Of a stretch of DNA of 64,000 bases, positions 8,374 to 16,890 are shown piece after piece (the first letter of the stretch is position 1; the number at the start of each line of letters is the position of its first letter). A program made the position numbers and the translations under genes. Source of the DNA: JAYWGN01 sp043778255 (GTDB lineage: Bacteria; Bacteroidota; Bacteroidia; Chitinophagales; Chitinophagaceae); assembly GCA_043778255.1 (NCBI GenBank), contig JAYWGN010000030.1, positions 1-64,000 of the forward strand, given 5' to 3'. The notes below the pieces were generated by a model. That model was not told the origin of the DNA, did no database searches, and was given only the letters and a program-made list of their open reading frames with translations.

Positions 8374-9927
8374 TTAAAAAGTTATTCCAGTTCTATACAC
8401 AATCTGTTGGCCTCCTACTTGTTGTTTCCAAAGGAAATTGTACAATATTCTTATTTCGCCTTTACGTTTGCTGGTGAGGTTGTACTTTTTTGTAAGGCCG
8501 AGGAGGGAGGAACATAAAGCCCCCCCACCCAAAGCCCCCCCAACCCCCAAGGGGGGAGTTGGTGAGGGGTTGGAGTTTATAGTACTTATACTAGTATTAA
8601 AGTTTGTTCGGTTTGTATTATGTATGCTGCTGCCAAAGTTCCAGTCTTCTTCAAAGGTTAGCCATAGCCCGCCTTTTTTGCCCATTTTTATATCGGCATA
8701 GTTACGTATGCTAAAACCTTGGTGGCTTAGTTGTAGTTTATTAAGCCCATTACCTAAGCCAAGCTTATAGGCAGTTTGTACGCCTACCACTTTGGTATTG
8801 CTTAGCTTATAGCCTATACCTACTGCTAGTTGTGCTGTGTTGGGTAAGTAGTTATTGCCTTTGCTTGTTTGTACATTGGCTGTATATATTAGCCTTTGCT
8901 TTAAGCTTTTTGTTTTTTGTTCGTTTGCACCTTTGGGCATATCGTCTATATTGCCACCATTGCTGGTATAGCTATTTGCTTTCGCTTTAAGTTGGCTTAG
9001 TTGGTTTTGGGCAGTTTGTATGCTTTGCGTTATAGTAGCCATACCACCGGGGCTACCTGCCGCCAGTGCCTGTATTTGTTGCTGTACCTGTGCCCGTGTT
9101 TGCAACCCTGCAAGGTTAGCTACAGCATTGCTATTAGGCTGAGGAAACAGTTGCCCTATTATACTATATTGCTGAAAGTATTTTTGAAAGGCAGGTATTT
9201 TGTGCAATGCGGCTAATAATAGTTTTTCTGCTTTTACGGGGTCTTTAATGGCTAGTTTATACTCCTCTATTTTTGCATTATAGTAGTAGGCAGTTTTACT
9301 ATATTTTTTTAAACTTTTAGCAAGGTTGTACCGTTGGGCTGCTTGTAGTAGTTGGGCTTTACGGTTGGCTACTAATTGTTGTACTTGTGTAGTGGCTTGT
9401 AGTTTGTTTTGGAGGGTGTAAAGCCTCACCCCCAACCTCCCGTTTTGAGAACGGGACTGGCTCTCTTTTCCATAGGAGAGGGGAGCTAGACTCCGAGAAT
9501 CTTGGACCTCAGACCTTGGCTTCACCCCCTGCCCACTTTCCAAAGGAGGTTGGAAAGTACCTAAATAATTTAATGCTGTAATGGTACTATCCAGTTGGGG
9601 TATGTATTGGGTAAGTTTATTTGCTGCTACTGCCTTGGGGTTAGTAATTTGTAGTGTTAGGCTTTGGTAAGTGGTATTACTATTTGCAAATAATTGTTGT
9701 GCTGCAGTGCTATCTAGCTTTGCTAGTTTACGGTATAGCTTTTTTTCTTGTCGTTGTAATTTGTGTAAGTATTTTACCGTTTGCTTATCTATAGCTGCAT
9801 TGTAGGTATTGGCTTTATTGGTAATGCTAGTTACAATACTATTAGGCACAATGGATTGTGCTTGTAATTGGCTACAAAGCCCTAAAACTAGAGAGAGAGA
9901 GAGAGAGAGAGAGTAAACCTTTAGCAA
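8374..9927 (-). CDS. Secreted coiled-coil protein of the RHS locus, phase-variable signal peptide
   Basis: From a TTG start at 9927 the product is 517 aa with a signal peptide ending LCSQLQAQ. It has a Lys/Gln-rich coiled-coil region (about 35-85, with KLQRQEKKLYRKLAKLDSTAAQQL), a second helical region near 200-320 and a beta-rich C-terminus that could be an outer-membrane segment. Proteins of this shape commonly precede RHS genes in Chitinophagales (recollection, not searched). An ATG at 9940 would give an ideal signal peptide but is out of frame because of the (CT)12 tract at 9890-9913. Gain of one CT unit or loss of two would join ATG and body. Two palindromic elements are inserted in frame, giving the peptides near residues 125-165 (9423-9553) and near 455-470 (8520-8558). 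It is the first gene of the locus. Confidence 0.8.
   Translation of the reverse strand: MLKVYSLSLSLSLVLGLCSQLQAQSIVPNSIVTSITNKANTYNAAIDKQTVKYLHKLQRQEKKLYRKLAKLDSTAAQQLFANSNTTYQSLTLQITNPKAVAANKLTQYIPQLDSTITALNYLGTFQPPLESGQGVKPRSEVQDSRSLAPLSYGKESQSRSQNGRLGVRLYTLQNKLQATTQVQQLVANRKAQLLQAAQRYNLAKSLKKYSKTAYYYNAKIEEYKLAIKDPVKAEKLLLAALHKIPAFQKYFQQYSIIGQLFPQPNSNAVANLAGLQTRAQVQQQIQALAAGSPGGMATITQSIQTAQNQLSQLKAKANSYTSNGGNIDDMPKGANEQKTKSLKQRLIYTANVQTSKGNNYLPNTAQLAVGIGYKLSNTKVVGVQTAYKLGLGNGLNKLQLSHQGFSIRNYADIKMGKKGGLWLTFEEDWNFGSSIHNTNRTNFNTSISTINSNPSPTPPLGVGGALGGGALCSSLLGLTKKYNLTSKRKGEIRILYNFLWKQQVGGQQIVYRTGITF
8520..8558 (-). repeat. In-frame GC-rich palindromic element, copy 4
   Basis: The palindrome core CCCCCAAGGGGGGAG plus C-rich modules is the same as the copies at 905, 1109 and 1302. 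It encodes TPPLGVGGALGGGAL in the 517-aa protein. Confidence 0.8.
9423..9553 (-). repeat. Composite palindromic element inserted in coding sequence
   Basis: It shares GCCTCACCCCCAAC, CCCGTTTT-R-AGAACGGGACTG, GGCTCTCTTTTCC, GACTCCGAG and TTCACCCCCTGCC with 3639-3759, in permuted order. Within the 517-aa protein it is translated in frame as a Ser/Arg-rich insert of about 43 residues. Confidence 0.8.
9890..9913 (-). repeat. (CT)12 dinucleotide tract in signal-peptide coding region
   Basis: Twelve AG units on the + strand read as CT on the coding strand and encode alternating Ser-Leu of the hydrophobic core. The tract lies between the upstream ATGs (9946, 9940) and the body of the 517-aa gene, which is the classical position for slipped-strand phase variation. 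Confidence 0.95.
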
Positions 9928-9946
9928 TTAGTAATTTCATAATCAT

Positions 9947-10350
9947 GTTATTTAGTAGTTATTGAAATTGTAACCGTTTATGTAATCCTCCTATATCTGT
10001 TTTGTAATGTTAATGTAGTTGTTAAATTTGATATTACATAATAAAAGCGTTAACTTTTTATTAAGTTAATGATTTGTTAATATTGAATAATGGTAAAAAG
10101 TTGTGCTAATCCCGAATACTCGGGGCAAGTTGTGCTGGCTTACAAAAGTGTATAATTGAAATTATACTGCCCACGGGCTGCACCGCTTAATGGAATAACA
10201 CCTACAAAGCCGAAGGCGGTAAGTTTATGTAATGGGCGGTGAACATAAGCTGCACAATGGTTTGCTGCTTATAGCCCCAAAATAACTACTTGTGATACTT
10301 TATGATTGTATTTACTTAAGTAAAATATTTAACTTTAAAAAAAGTTACTT
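9947..10350. other. Noncoding interval between RHS locus and ssb
   Basis: No gene is supported in these 400 bases. At 10111-10125 there is a short CCCGA-N4-TCGGG inverted repeat. The 10165-10275 stretch is richer in GC than its surroundings, with CACCGC and GCGGTG arms about 50 bp apart. Its origin is not recognised. Confidence 0.6.
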
Positions 10351-10352
10351 AC

Positions 10353-10384
10353 AAAAAAAAGGTTAGCAGTAACTTGCTAACCTT
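10353..10384 (-). terminator. Rho-independent terminator of ssb
   Basis: Stem AAGGTTAGCA (10359-10368) pairs with TGCTAACCTT (10375-10384) around a 6-nt loop. On the minus strand it is followed by eight U (A-run 10353-10360). It lies 29 bp past the ssb stop. Confidence 0.9.
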
Positions 10385-10412
10385 TAGTATAAATTTATTT
10401 ACATTTTAGAAA

Positions 10413-10856
10413 TTAAAATGGTAAATCATCTACTGGTTCGGCTACCTCATGTGCAGCTATAGTAGGTTGGGTGTTTTCGTAACTTGTAGCGGGTTTGGCT
10501 ACATAATTACTTTCACTTGTAGTGGTTGTGTTGTCACTTGGTTTGCCACCCACTAATTGAATGTTAGCCACTCGTAGTGTTAGTGATGCACCGTTTCTAC
10601 CATCTTGTGTGGTGTAGGTTCGTACATCGGGTTGCCCCTCTACAAATACAGAAATACCTTTTTTTAGATAGGGAGCTATGGCAATTTTTTCGCTCCAATA
10701 AGCACAATCCACCCAAATAGTTCGTTCCTTTTGTGCACCTTGTGCATCTTTGTACTTTTCGGAGTGTGCTACTGTAAAGTTAATTACAGATTTTCCATTT
10801 ACATTGTTTACTATGGCATCTTTTCCAAGATGGCCAATTACTTGCAGCTTGATCAT
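10413..10856 (-). CDS. ssb: Single-stranded DNA-binding protein
   Basis: The 147-aa protein has an N-terminal OB fold of about 105 residues (IKLQVIGHLGKDA, VINFTVAHSEKYKD, TIWVDCAYWSEK, VFVEGQPDVRTYTTQDG). A Thr/Ser-rich linker follows, and the acidic tip DDLPF is the protein-interaction peptide that recruits replication and repair partners. Its size and order are normal for SSB. It binds ssDNA as a tetramer in replication, recombination and repair. It stands alone, with the RHS locus downstream on the same strand but separated by a strong terminator. The start ATG at 10856 gives the usual MIKLQVIG opening. Confidence 0.95.
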   Translation of the reverse strand: MIKLQVIGHLGKDAIVNNVNGKSVINFTVAHSEKYKDAQGAQKERTIWVDCAYWSEKIAIAPYLKKGISVFVEGQPDVRTYTTQDGRNGASLTLRVANIQLVGGKPSDNTTTTSESNYVAKPATSYENTQPTIAAHEVAEPVDDLPF

Positions 10857-11011
10857 AATTTACATCGTTTTTATTAATTAAACAAATTGTTTGAAATGCG
10901 AAAATAGTAACATTTTTGGTATTGCTAAGTTTTTTTGCAAAAAAAGTTATACACAATTAATGTGAGGTTACAAAATATAAGTGGTACTTTTAATTAACTA
11001 ATAAAAAAGAC

Positions 11012-12154
11012 ATGAATAAAATTTATACAATAATTCTATTAATATTGGTTAACAATGCAAATAGTCAAGTATATAGTAGAGAAACATTTGGCACTGCAGT
11101 AACACCTGCAAACTTAGCTACATACAATAACTATACGGGCTACTAATATAGTGGAAACTCTGCAACATTTGCTGGTACTGCTGTAATTGATAATAACCAA
11201 CCTTGCAATGTAGATGCTAGTACAGGAACTAACAATGTACTATTTACAAATGTGGTAGGCACTTACATGGAATCATCCTATATACCCAACAGCTATTTAA
11301 CCTCACCCTGCAACGCCACTAGTTGCAATGTTTTTTTGAGTAATATTTCATTTTCTATTTACAATTATGACTATACTTTGGCTAATGATTTGAGTTTAGA
11401 AATTACTGCTGATGGTATTTCGTATTACCCACTTAGTTATTTTTGTCCAATTGTGTTTACTACTTTACCAAATTCTTGGACGCCAATGGTTGCCTACTTA
11501 CCGTTTAATAGTTCAATTGCATTTGCACCAACGGTTAAAATTAGGTTTAAACAAAATTCTAACCTTAAAATATTTAGAATTGATGATTTAGATTTTGGAT
11601 ATGTTTTCTTATTGCCTATAAAAGTAAATGCTTTCAATGGCTTATTACAAGCTACAAAAGCAACTATTAATTGGGAAGCCACCAGTAACACAGTACAAGA
11701 TAAATATGAATTACAAAGCAGTATTGATGGTATAAACTTTGGTACGGTAAACACACAACAAGCTAAAGGTAACGGTACATATCAATATAATTATATTGAC
11801 GCAAACATGCTTAGCTTAAAAAAATATTACAGACTTAAAATTATTGCTAGTAATAATACTACCTATTCATCAATATTAACTTTACAAAATATAAACACTA
11901 ACAACATAAATATATACCCCACAATTTTAAAAAACGATATATTAATTACAATGCATAATAATACAAAGCAAATGGCAAACTTTAAATTAATTAATGCTAA
12001 TGGAAGTATGATATGGAAGTACTCGCAATACTTTGAAAAAGGTATAACTAGCCAACATATAGCATTACCCAATACACTTGCCAATGGAATATATTATATA
12101 AATATTAGTACTACTGAAGCTACAATAACTACAAAAATAATAGTAGCCAATTAG
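11012..12154 (+). pseudogene. T9SS type A cargo protein interrupted by an in-frame TAA
   Basis: An ATG at 11012 opens a signal peptide (MNKIYTIILLILVNNANSQ) and a mature start VYSRETFGTAVTP. The frame meets TAA at 11144-11146 (codon 45, in the motif GY-stop-YSGN) and then continues open in the same frame to 12154. The downstream 335 residues keep protein-like composition. A FNG...ATINWEATSNTVQDKYELQSSIDG segment is typical of Bacteroidota T9SS cargo just before the tail. The tail itself is a type A sorting domain (NIYPTILKND...LANGIYYINIST). A single base change (for example CAA or TAT to TAA) explains the break. It may be a recent nonsense mutation or a sequencing error. An alternative start at 11252 would lack a signal peptide and is unlikely to be functional. 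Confidence 0.8.
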
Positions 12155-12166
12155 CATAAAGTATAC

Positions 12167-13294
12167 TTACCCCACAACAGTAAGTAAGGTTGCAATTAAT
12201 GTATCCACCTCGGCTTTGGTATTGTACTTACTAAATGAAAACCGTATGGGTTGTTGGTTGGTATAGGGCAATTGGTTTATTACATGGCTACCAGCATCGG
12301 CACCGCTGCTACAGGCACTTCCGCCACTTGCACATATATGGTTTATATCGAGGTTCATTAGTAACATATCGCTTTTTTCTGTTTTGGGGAATGCCACATT
12401 TAATACGGTATACAAACTATTACCGTCAACATCGCCATTGAAAAATAGGGTGCTAAAATTAGCCACTAATTGTTGTTGACAATACTGCTTTAGTGCAAGT
12501 ATATTATTACTTTCAGTTTCGTAATTAGCTGTGGCAATTTCTAATGCTTTAGCAAAGCCTACTATGCCGTACACATTTTCGGTACCGGCTCTCATATTAC
12601 GTTCCTGCCCACCGCCAAATATGTAGGGCTTTATATTTACACCTGCTTTTATATACAGTATGCCTACACCTTTTGGCCCATGAAATTTGTGTGCTGCTCC
12701 ATTGGCAAAATGCACTTTGCAATGCTCCAAATTAATGGGGTAATGCCCAATTGTTTGTACCATATCGCAATGGAAATAAGCCTTGTAAGTTTCGCATAAC
12801 TCCCCTACTTTGCCAATAGGTAGTATGTTGCCAATTTCATTATTGGCATGCATTAGTGTTACCAAAGTTTTTTGGGTAGCTGCCTTTAACAAAGTTTCTA
12901 AATGCTCCAAATCAATATGCCCATTAGGCAATATTGCAACATAAGCTACATGTATGCCTCGGGCTTCTTTAAGGTAATCAATAGTATGTAATGTAGCATG
13001 GTGTTCTAATGGTGAACTAATAATGTAAGTACACCCCAAATCCATAACTGCACCCATTATAGCAGCATTGGTACTTTCGGTACCGCCACTTGTAAAAAAA
13101 ATTTCGCTAGGATGTGCACCTAACGTTTTGGCTACAAATTTTCGTGCATTTTCAATGGCCATTCGAGTTTCTCTGCCATAAGAGTATATGGATGATGGAT
13201 TACCAAAATGATTTTGTAAGTAAGGCAACATAGCCTCTAACACTTCGGGTGCTAGTGGTGTAGTAGCTGCATTATCGAGGTATATTCTAGTCAT
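12167..13294 (-). CDS. Cysteine desulfurase (NifS/IscS family, PLP-dependent)
   Basis: The 375-aa protein takes sulfur from L-cysteine as an enzyme persulfide for Fe-S cluster and thiocofactor assembly. It has the family landmarks in order: YLDNAATTPL at the N-terminus, FTSGGTESTNAAI (about 67-80), the HANNEIGNILPI segment, the PLP Schiff-base lysine in AHKFHGPKG (about 200), RAGTENV, and the catalytic loop cysteine in SGGSACSSG (about 327). The SSG loop and length fit group I enzymes. No iscU, sufE or other Fe-S gene adjoins, so the partner is unknown. It converges with the broken T9SS gene, with a 12-bp gap between the two stops. The choice between IscS and NifS names cannot be made from the sequence. 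Confidence 0.92.
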   Translation of the reverse strand: MTRIYLDNAATTPLAPEVLEAMLPYLQNHFGNPSSIYSYGRETRMAIENARKFVAKTLGAHPSEIFFTSGGTESTNAAIMGAVMDLGCTYIISSPLEHHATLHTIDYLKEARGIHVAYVAILPNGHIDLEHLETLLKAATQKTLVTLMHANNEIGNILPIGKVGELCETYKAYFHCDMVQTIGHYPINLEHCKVHFANGAAHKFHGPKGVGILYIKAGVNIKPYIFGGGQERNMRAGTENVYGIVGFAKALEIATANYETESNNILALKQYCQQQLVANFSTLFFNGDVDGNSLYTVLNVAFPKTEKSDMLLMNLDINHICASGGSACSSGADAGSHVINQLPYTNQQPIRFSFSKYNTKAEVDTLIATLLTVVG

Positions 13295-13451
13295 TAAGCC
13301 CCCTTAATCCCACTTGGGTATATAGGTAACTTATTGACTTAACGTAAATGGGTGTACAGTTTATCATACTATTTATTTTCATTTTTTCGCTTCGCTTAAA
13401 AAAAATTTTGGATTGCAAAATTTATTATCAAATTGTCACATTATCATATTA

Positions 13452-14837
13452 TCAAATTAACTCCCTTATATCTTTTATCAATTTTTGAGCAATATTGTTA
13501 GCGGTAGTTTCGTGTTCACTTTCGCTATATATTCTTATTATAGGTTCGGTATTGCTTGGTCGCAAATGTACCCAATCATTGTCAAAAGCTATTTTAAGTC
13601 CATCAATATTATTGATTTCATGTTTGCTGTATAGCTGTTCTATTTTGGCAAATAATGCTTTTATATCCACATCATCATTTAATTCTATTTTATTTTTGCT
13701 AATTATATAGTTAGGATACGTTTTTTTTAAAGCACTAATAGTAATGCCTACCTCAGCTAAATGGCTCAAAAATAATGCAATACCTACCAAGGCATCTCTA
13801 CCATAATGCAACTCGGGGTATATAACACCTCCGTTACCTTCGCCTCCAATTACAGCTTTTTTATCTTTCATTAATTGTACTACATTTACTTCGCCTACTG
13901 CACTTGCAAAGTAAGTACAGCCATGCTTAAGTTGTGTTATTTCTTTTAATGCTTTGGTACTACTTAAGTTGCTTATGGTTGCTCCCTTTTTTTTGCTCAG
14001 TACATAATCAGCTATGGCTACTAAGGTATACTCCTCACCAAAAAAAGTTCCGTCCTCGTTTACAAAGCAAAGCCTATCCACATCGGGATCTACTGCTATG
14101 CCTAGGTCGGCTTTTTGTGCTATTACCTCGTTGCTTAATTGTGTTAAATGCTCAGGTAGTGGCTCGGGGTTGTGGGCAAAATTGCCATTAACTTCGCTAT
14201 TAATAACCACTACATTGGTTACACCTAAAGCTTGTAGTAATGCTGGTACAAATGTTGCTCCTGTTGAGTTAATAGCATCAACTACTATTTTAAAATTGGC
14301 AGTTGAAATTTTTGTTTTTTGCACCAAAGGCAATGCTAGTATGGCTTCTATATGTTCAGTAATATAAGTTTTACCTTTTGTAATGGTTCCCAATTTGGTA
14401 ACATTTGCAAATTCAAAGTTATTGGCTTCGGCTATTTGCAATAATGCTTCACCATCGGCTGCACTAATAAATTCGCCTTTTTCATTCAGTAACTTTAGGG
14501 CATTCCACTCCTTAGGGTTATGGCTTGCTGTGAGTATAATGCCGCCATTTGCATGTTCCCATACTACTGCCATTTCTACCGTAGGTGTGGTACTAAGCCC
14601 TAAGTCCACCACATTAATACCTAATGCTATAAGTGTATTGGTTACTAAAGCATTCACCATTTCGCCACTTATTCTACCATCTCGGCCAATTACTACTGTA
14701 CAAGTGTTTTTATTATGTTGTAGTAAAATAGAACCGTAAGCTGCTGTATATTTTACAATATCAATAGGTGTTAGGCCAGTGTTAGGTTTACCCCCAATTG
14801 TGCCTCTTATACCCGATATACTTTTCATTAAAGCCAT
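13452..14837 (-). CDS. glmM: Phosphoglucosamine mutase (alpha-D-phosphohexomutase family)
   Basis: It converts glucosamine-6-phosphate to glucosamine-1-phosphate on the way to UDP-GlcNAc, or possibly acts on a related hexose phosphate. It has the four family signatures: the phosphoserine loop GGIILTASHNPKEWNALK (about 92-108), the Mg-binding DPDVDRLCF, the sugar-binding GGEGNGGVIYPELHYGRD and the phosphate-binding RPSNTEPIIRIYSE near the C-terminus. The start MALMKSISGIRGTIGG at 14837 matches Bacteroidota homologues. A longer frame from 14879 is rejected because a TATCTTTG -7 box lies at 14872-14865. The gene is divergent from the 14985 cluster. A phosphomannomutase activity cannot be excluded. 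Confidence 0.9.
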   Translation of the reverse strand: MALMKSISGIRGTIGGKPNTGLTPIDIVKYTAAYGSILLQHNKNTCTVVIGRDGRISGEMVNALVTNTLIALGINVVDLGLSTTPTVEMAVVWEHANGGIILTASHNPKEWNALKLLNEKGEFISAADGEALLQIAEANNFEFANVTKLGTITKGKTYITEHIEAILALPLVQKTKISTANFKIVVDAINSTGATFVPALLQALGVTNVVVINSEVNGNFAHNPEPLPEHLTQLSNEVIAQKADLGIAVDPDVDRLCFVNEDGTFFGEEYTLVAIADYVLSKKKGATISNLSSTKALKEITQLKHGCTYFASAVGEVNVVQLMKDKKAVIGGEGNGGVIYPELHYGRDALVGIALFLSHLAEVGITISALKKTYPNYIISKNKIELNDDVDIKALFAKIEQLYSKHEINNIDGLKIAFDNDWVHLRPSNTEPIIRIYSESEHETTANNIAQKLIKDIRELI

Positions 14838-14864
14838 ATATAAATCAGTAAATTTATTGAGGTG

Positions 14865-14872
14865 CAAAGATA
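14865..14872 (-). promoter_or_regulatory. -7 box TATCTTTG of glmM
   Basis: It is an exact match to the Bacteroidota TAnnTTTG motif on the minus strand. It predicts a transcript start near 14860 and a leader of about 20 nt before the ATG at 14837. Confidence 0.6.
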
Positions 14873-14919
14873 CGTTCAATTAACAATTTGGTAATACAAT
14901 TAGCCAAGTTATATACTGC

Positions 14920-14943
14920 AAAATACTCCCTATGGAGTATTTT
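14920..14943. repeat. Hairpin AAAATACTCC/GGAGTATTTT, left copy
   Basis: A perfect 10-bp stem has loop CTAT and is followed by a T-run. It sits between the divergent promoters of glmM and the 14985 cluster, with no gene upstream for it to terminate. Nearly the same hairpin ends the cluster at 20229-20256. Confidence 0.8.
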
Positions 14944-14962
14944 TTAAAAGTATTACTGCTCC

Positions 14963-14970
14963 TATTTTTG
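14963..14970 (+). promoter_or_regulatory. -7 box TATTTTTG of the 14985 cluster
   Basis: An exact TAnnTTTG match. It predicts transcription from about 14976 and a leader of roughly 9 nt to the ATG at 14985. It also rules out the GTG at 14970 as a start. Confidence 0.6.
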
Positions 14971-14984
14971 TGAAAACAAAAAAT

Positions 14985-16823
14985 ATGTTACAACCTACTC
15001 CTTACAAATGCCTAAAACCTTACAAAAAAACTTATAATAGTATGTGCCTCAAATGCATACTATGCTTATTGTTATGCTTAAATTTTCAAATGGGCTACGC
15101 CCAATTGGGTGGCTTATTTAAAAAGAAAAAAACAGAAGACAAACCAAAAACTGAACAAACTGTAACAGACACTACAGCTGCACAAGAGGCTACTGCTAAT
15201 GCAGAGCCAGAAGAGAAGAAAAAAACAAAAAGTAATATTTTTCAAAAAGCCTTATTAAAAGTGGCTAAAGTAGCTAGTAATGTTGGTGGTAGTGCAGCAG
15301 GAGGGTTTACAACTGTTAATGATTTGAATGATGTAACAATAGGCTATGGTTATACAACTAACCTATTATCTAAAAACTATGGCTTAGCGTTAACTGACTT
15401 TATAAGTGGTTGGAAAGACGGCTACGATTGGGTTTCTATATTTTTAGCCTCAAAGGATAAAATGAAATTTTGTAAATTAGGTGGCAGTATAAAAGTAGAT
15501 GGAAACGAAGCAAAACACGAAGCCGTGGGATTATACTCAGTAATATTAGCCCCAACTGATAAGGATAGGAAATTGGAAATACTAGCTAAAAGTGGGCAGA
15601 AGGCTACCTATACATTTAAAAAACCAGTTCATGTTTTAAAGTTAGTATCAATAAACAATAGTACCACCAATTGCCAAATTGATGCCAACAAAGACTTTTC
15701 AATTCAACTTGATAACATTAGTACTAACCCAAATGCCTATATTGAAATTTCGTTAACCTACACTGTAATTGGAATAAAAACTACAGTATCAATTGGGGCA
15801 TTTAAACCCACAAAAAACTTAGTATTACCAGGTTATATACTCAAGCATTTAGCTATTGACAAAAATGTAAGTTTTAAAAACAGCACAATGGTAGTATCAA
15901 TGTTTGAGCAAACAACGGCAATGGACGAAACAGGAACGTTTAAGGAACCCCTAACATATTCAGTAGGTTCGCAAGATGCTAAATATGTAAGTGTAACTAA
16001 CCAACCCGACTTATACAAAGGCATAGAGGTAAAAGGAGAAGAAGATTTAAAATTGGGTAAAATATATTACAACTTTACAAAACAGAATGCTTACTACTCA
16101 AGGGCACAAGATGACATTAAAAAGGTAGCCATATCATCGTTTGCTATACAAGGCAAAACAGACTATTACAACGAAAAAACAAATAAAGGAATTATAAACC
16201 GTGGTGATAAAACTATTACAACCATTAGTTTCCCCATAAAACCCGAGCAGTTAGAACCTATTGTAAATGACATGTATCCAAAATTTGAGGCAATATTAAA
16301 AGAACATTATAATGCTACTATACTACCTGCTGAAACTGTAACTAGCAATGCAGCCTATATAGAGATGGGAAAATATACTAGAGCCGATGAGGATGGGCTT
16401 ACTAACTTTAGCTATAGTTATAAAGGGCTTGTGCCCAAAAAGTTTGCAATACCTATGGCAGGGGCTTTTCAAGGCGAATCTACATTATTTGTACCATTAG
16501 GAGTAGATGCTATATACAAAGTAAATATATCGTTAACCATAAATCCAGATACTTATACAATGATACCTGTAATGCAAGTTGAAATGCTTGGTAAACAAAG
16601 TATGGCAAATTTTAGTTATGGACAACCAACTACCTATTATATAGCCAATATAGTGGGTAAAGGATATGAAATTAAAAAGAAGGTGTCGATAACTGACCAA
16701 CTAGTAAAAGATATAGTACGGGCAGATGATATGCTACTAATGTTTAAAAAAGGACTACAACAAATAAGTGAAGCAGAAAAAGCAAATAAAGAATATAGTG
16801 CAATATGGAACTTGCAAAAATAG
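14985..16823 (+). CDS. Secreted protein of unknown function
   Basis: About 612 aa from the ATG at 14985. A second ATG at 15042 gives a shorter signal peptide (MCLKCILCLLLCLNFQMGYAQ), and either start places cleavage before LGGLFKKKK. A Lys/Glu/Thr-rich low-complexity linker (about 45-90) is followed by a globular beta-rich region (GYGYTTNLLSKNYG, FISGWKDGYDW, LVPKKFAIPMAGAFQG, GVDAIYKVNISLTI) and a helical C-terminus (LVKDIVRADDMLLMFKKGL). No T9SS tail and no lipobox were seen, so a periplasmic location is likely. No family was recognised. It heads a run of five same-strand genes, the next starting 67 bp on, and is framed by two matched hairpins. Confidence 0.8.
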   Translation: MLQPTPYKCLKPYKKTYNSMCLKCILCLLLCLNFQMGYAQLGGLFKKKKTEDKPKTEQTVTDTTAAQEATANAEPEEKKKTKSNIFQKALLKVAKVASNVGGSAAGGFTTVNDLNDVTIGYGYTTNLLSKNYGLALTDFISGWKDGYDWVSIFLASKDKMKFCKLGGSIKVDGNEAKHEAVGLYSVILAPTDKDRKLEILAKSGQKATYTFKKPVHVLKLVSINNSTTNCQIDANKDFSIQLDNISTNPNAYIEISLTYTVIGIKTTVSIGAFKPTKNLVLPGYILKHLAIDKNVSFKNSTMVVSMFEQTTAMDETGTFKEPLTYSVGSQDAKYVSVTNQPDLYKGIEVKGEEDLKLGKIYYNFTKQNAYYSRAQDDIKKVAISSFAIQGKTDYYNEKTNKGIINRGDKTITTISFPIKPEQLEPIVNDMYPKFEAILKEHYNATILPAETVTSNAAYIEMGKYTRADEDGLTNFSYSYKGLVPKKFAIPMAGAFQGESTLFVPLGVDAIYKVNISLTINPDTYTMIPVMQVEMLGKQSMANFSYGQPTTYYIANIVGKGYEIKKKVSITDQLVKDIVRADDMLLMFKKGLQQISEAEKANKEYSAIWNLQK

Positions 16824-16890
16824 AGATGGACTAAACTATTATTTTAGAGAAGAATTATTAAAATAAAACCAACCAACCAATGAAAAAAAC

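Noticed and set aside
11863..12084. Minus-strand hydrophobic 73-codon frame opposite the T9SS tail
   Set aside because: It is antisense to the sorting domain. Hydrophobicity arises from the Asn/Ile-rich coding strand.
14919..14944. Left hairpin as a simple terminator
   Set aside because: No plus-strand gene lies upstream for it to terminate, and the minus strand gives only a short U-run after it, so I list it as a repeat with unknown role.
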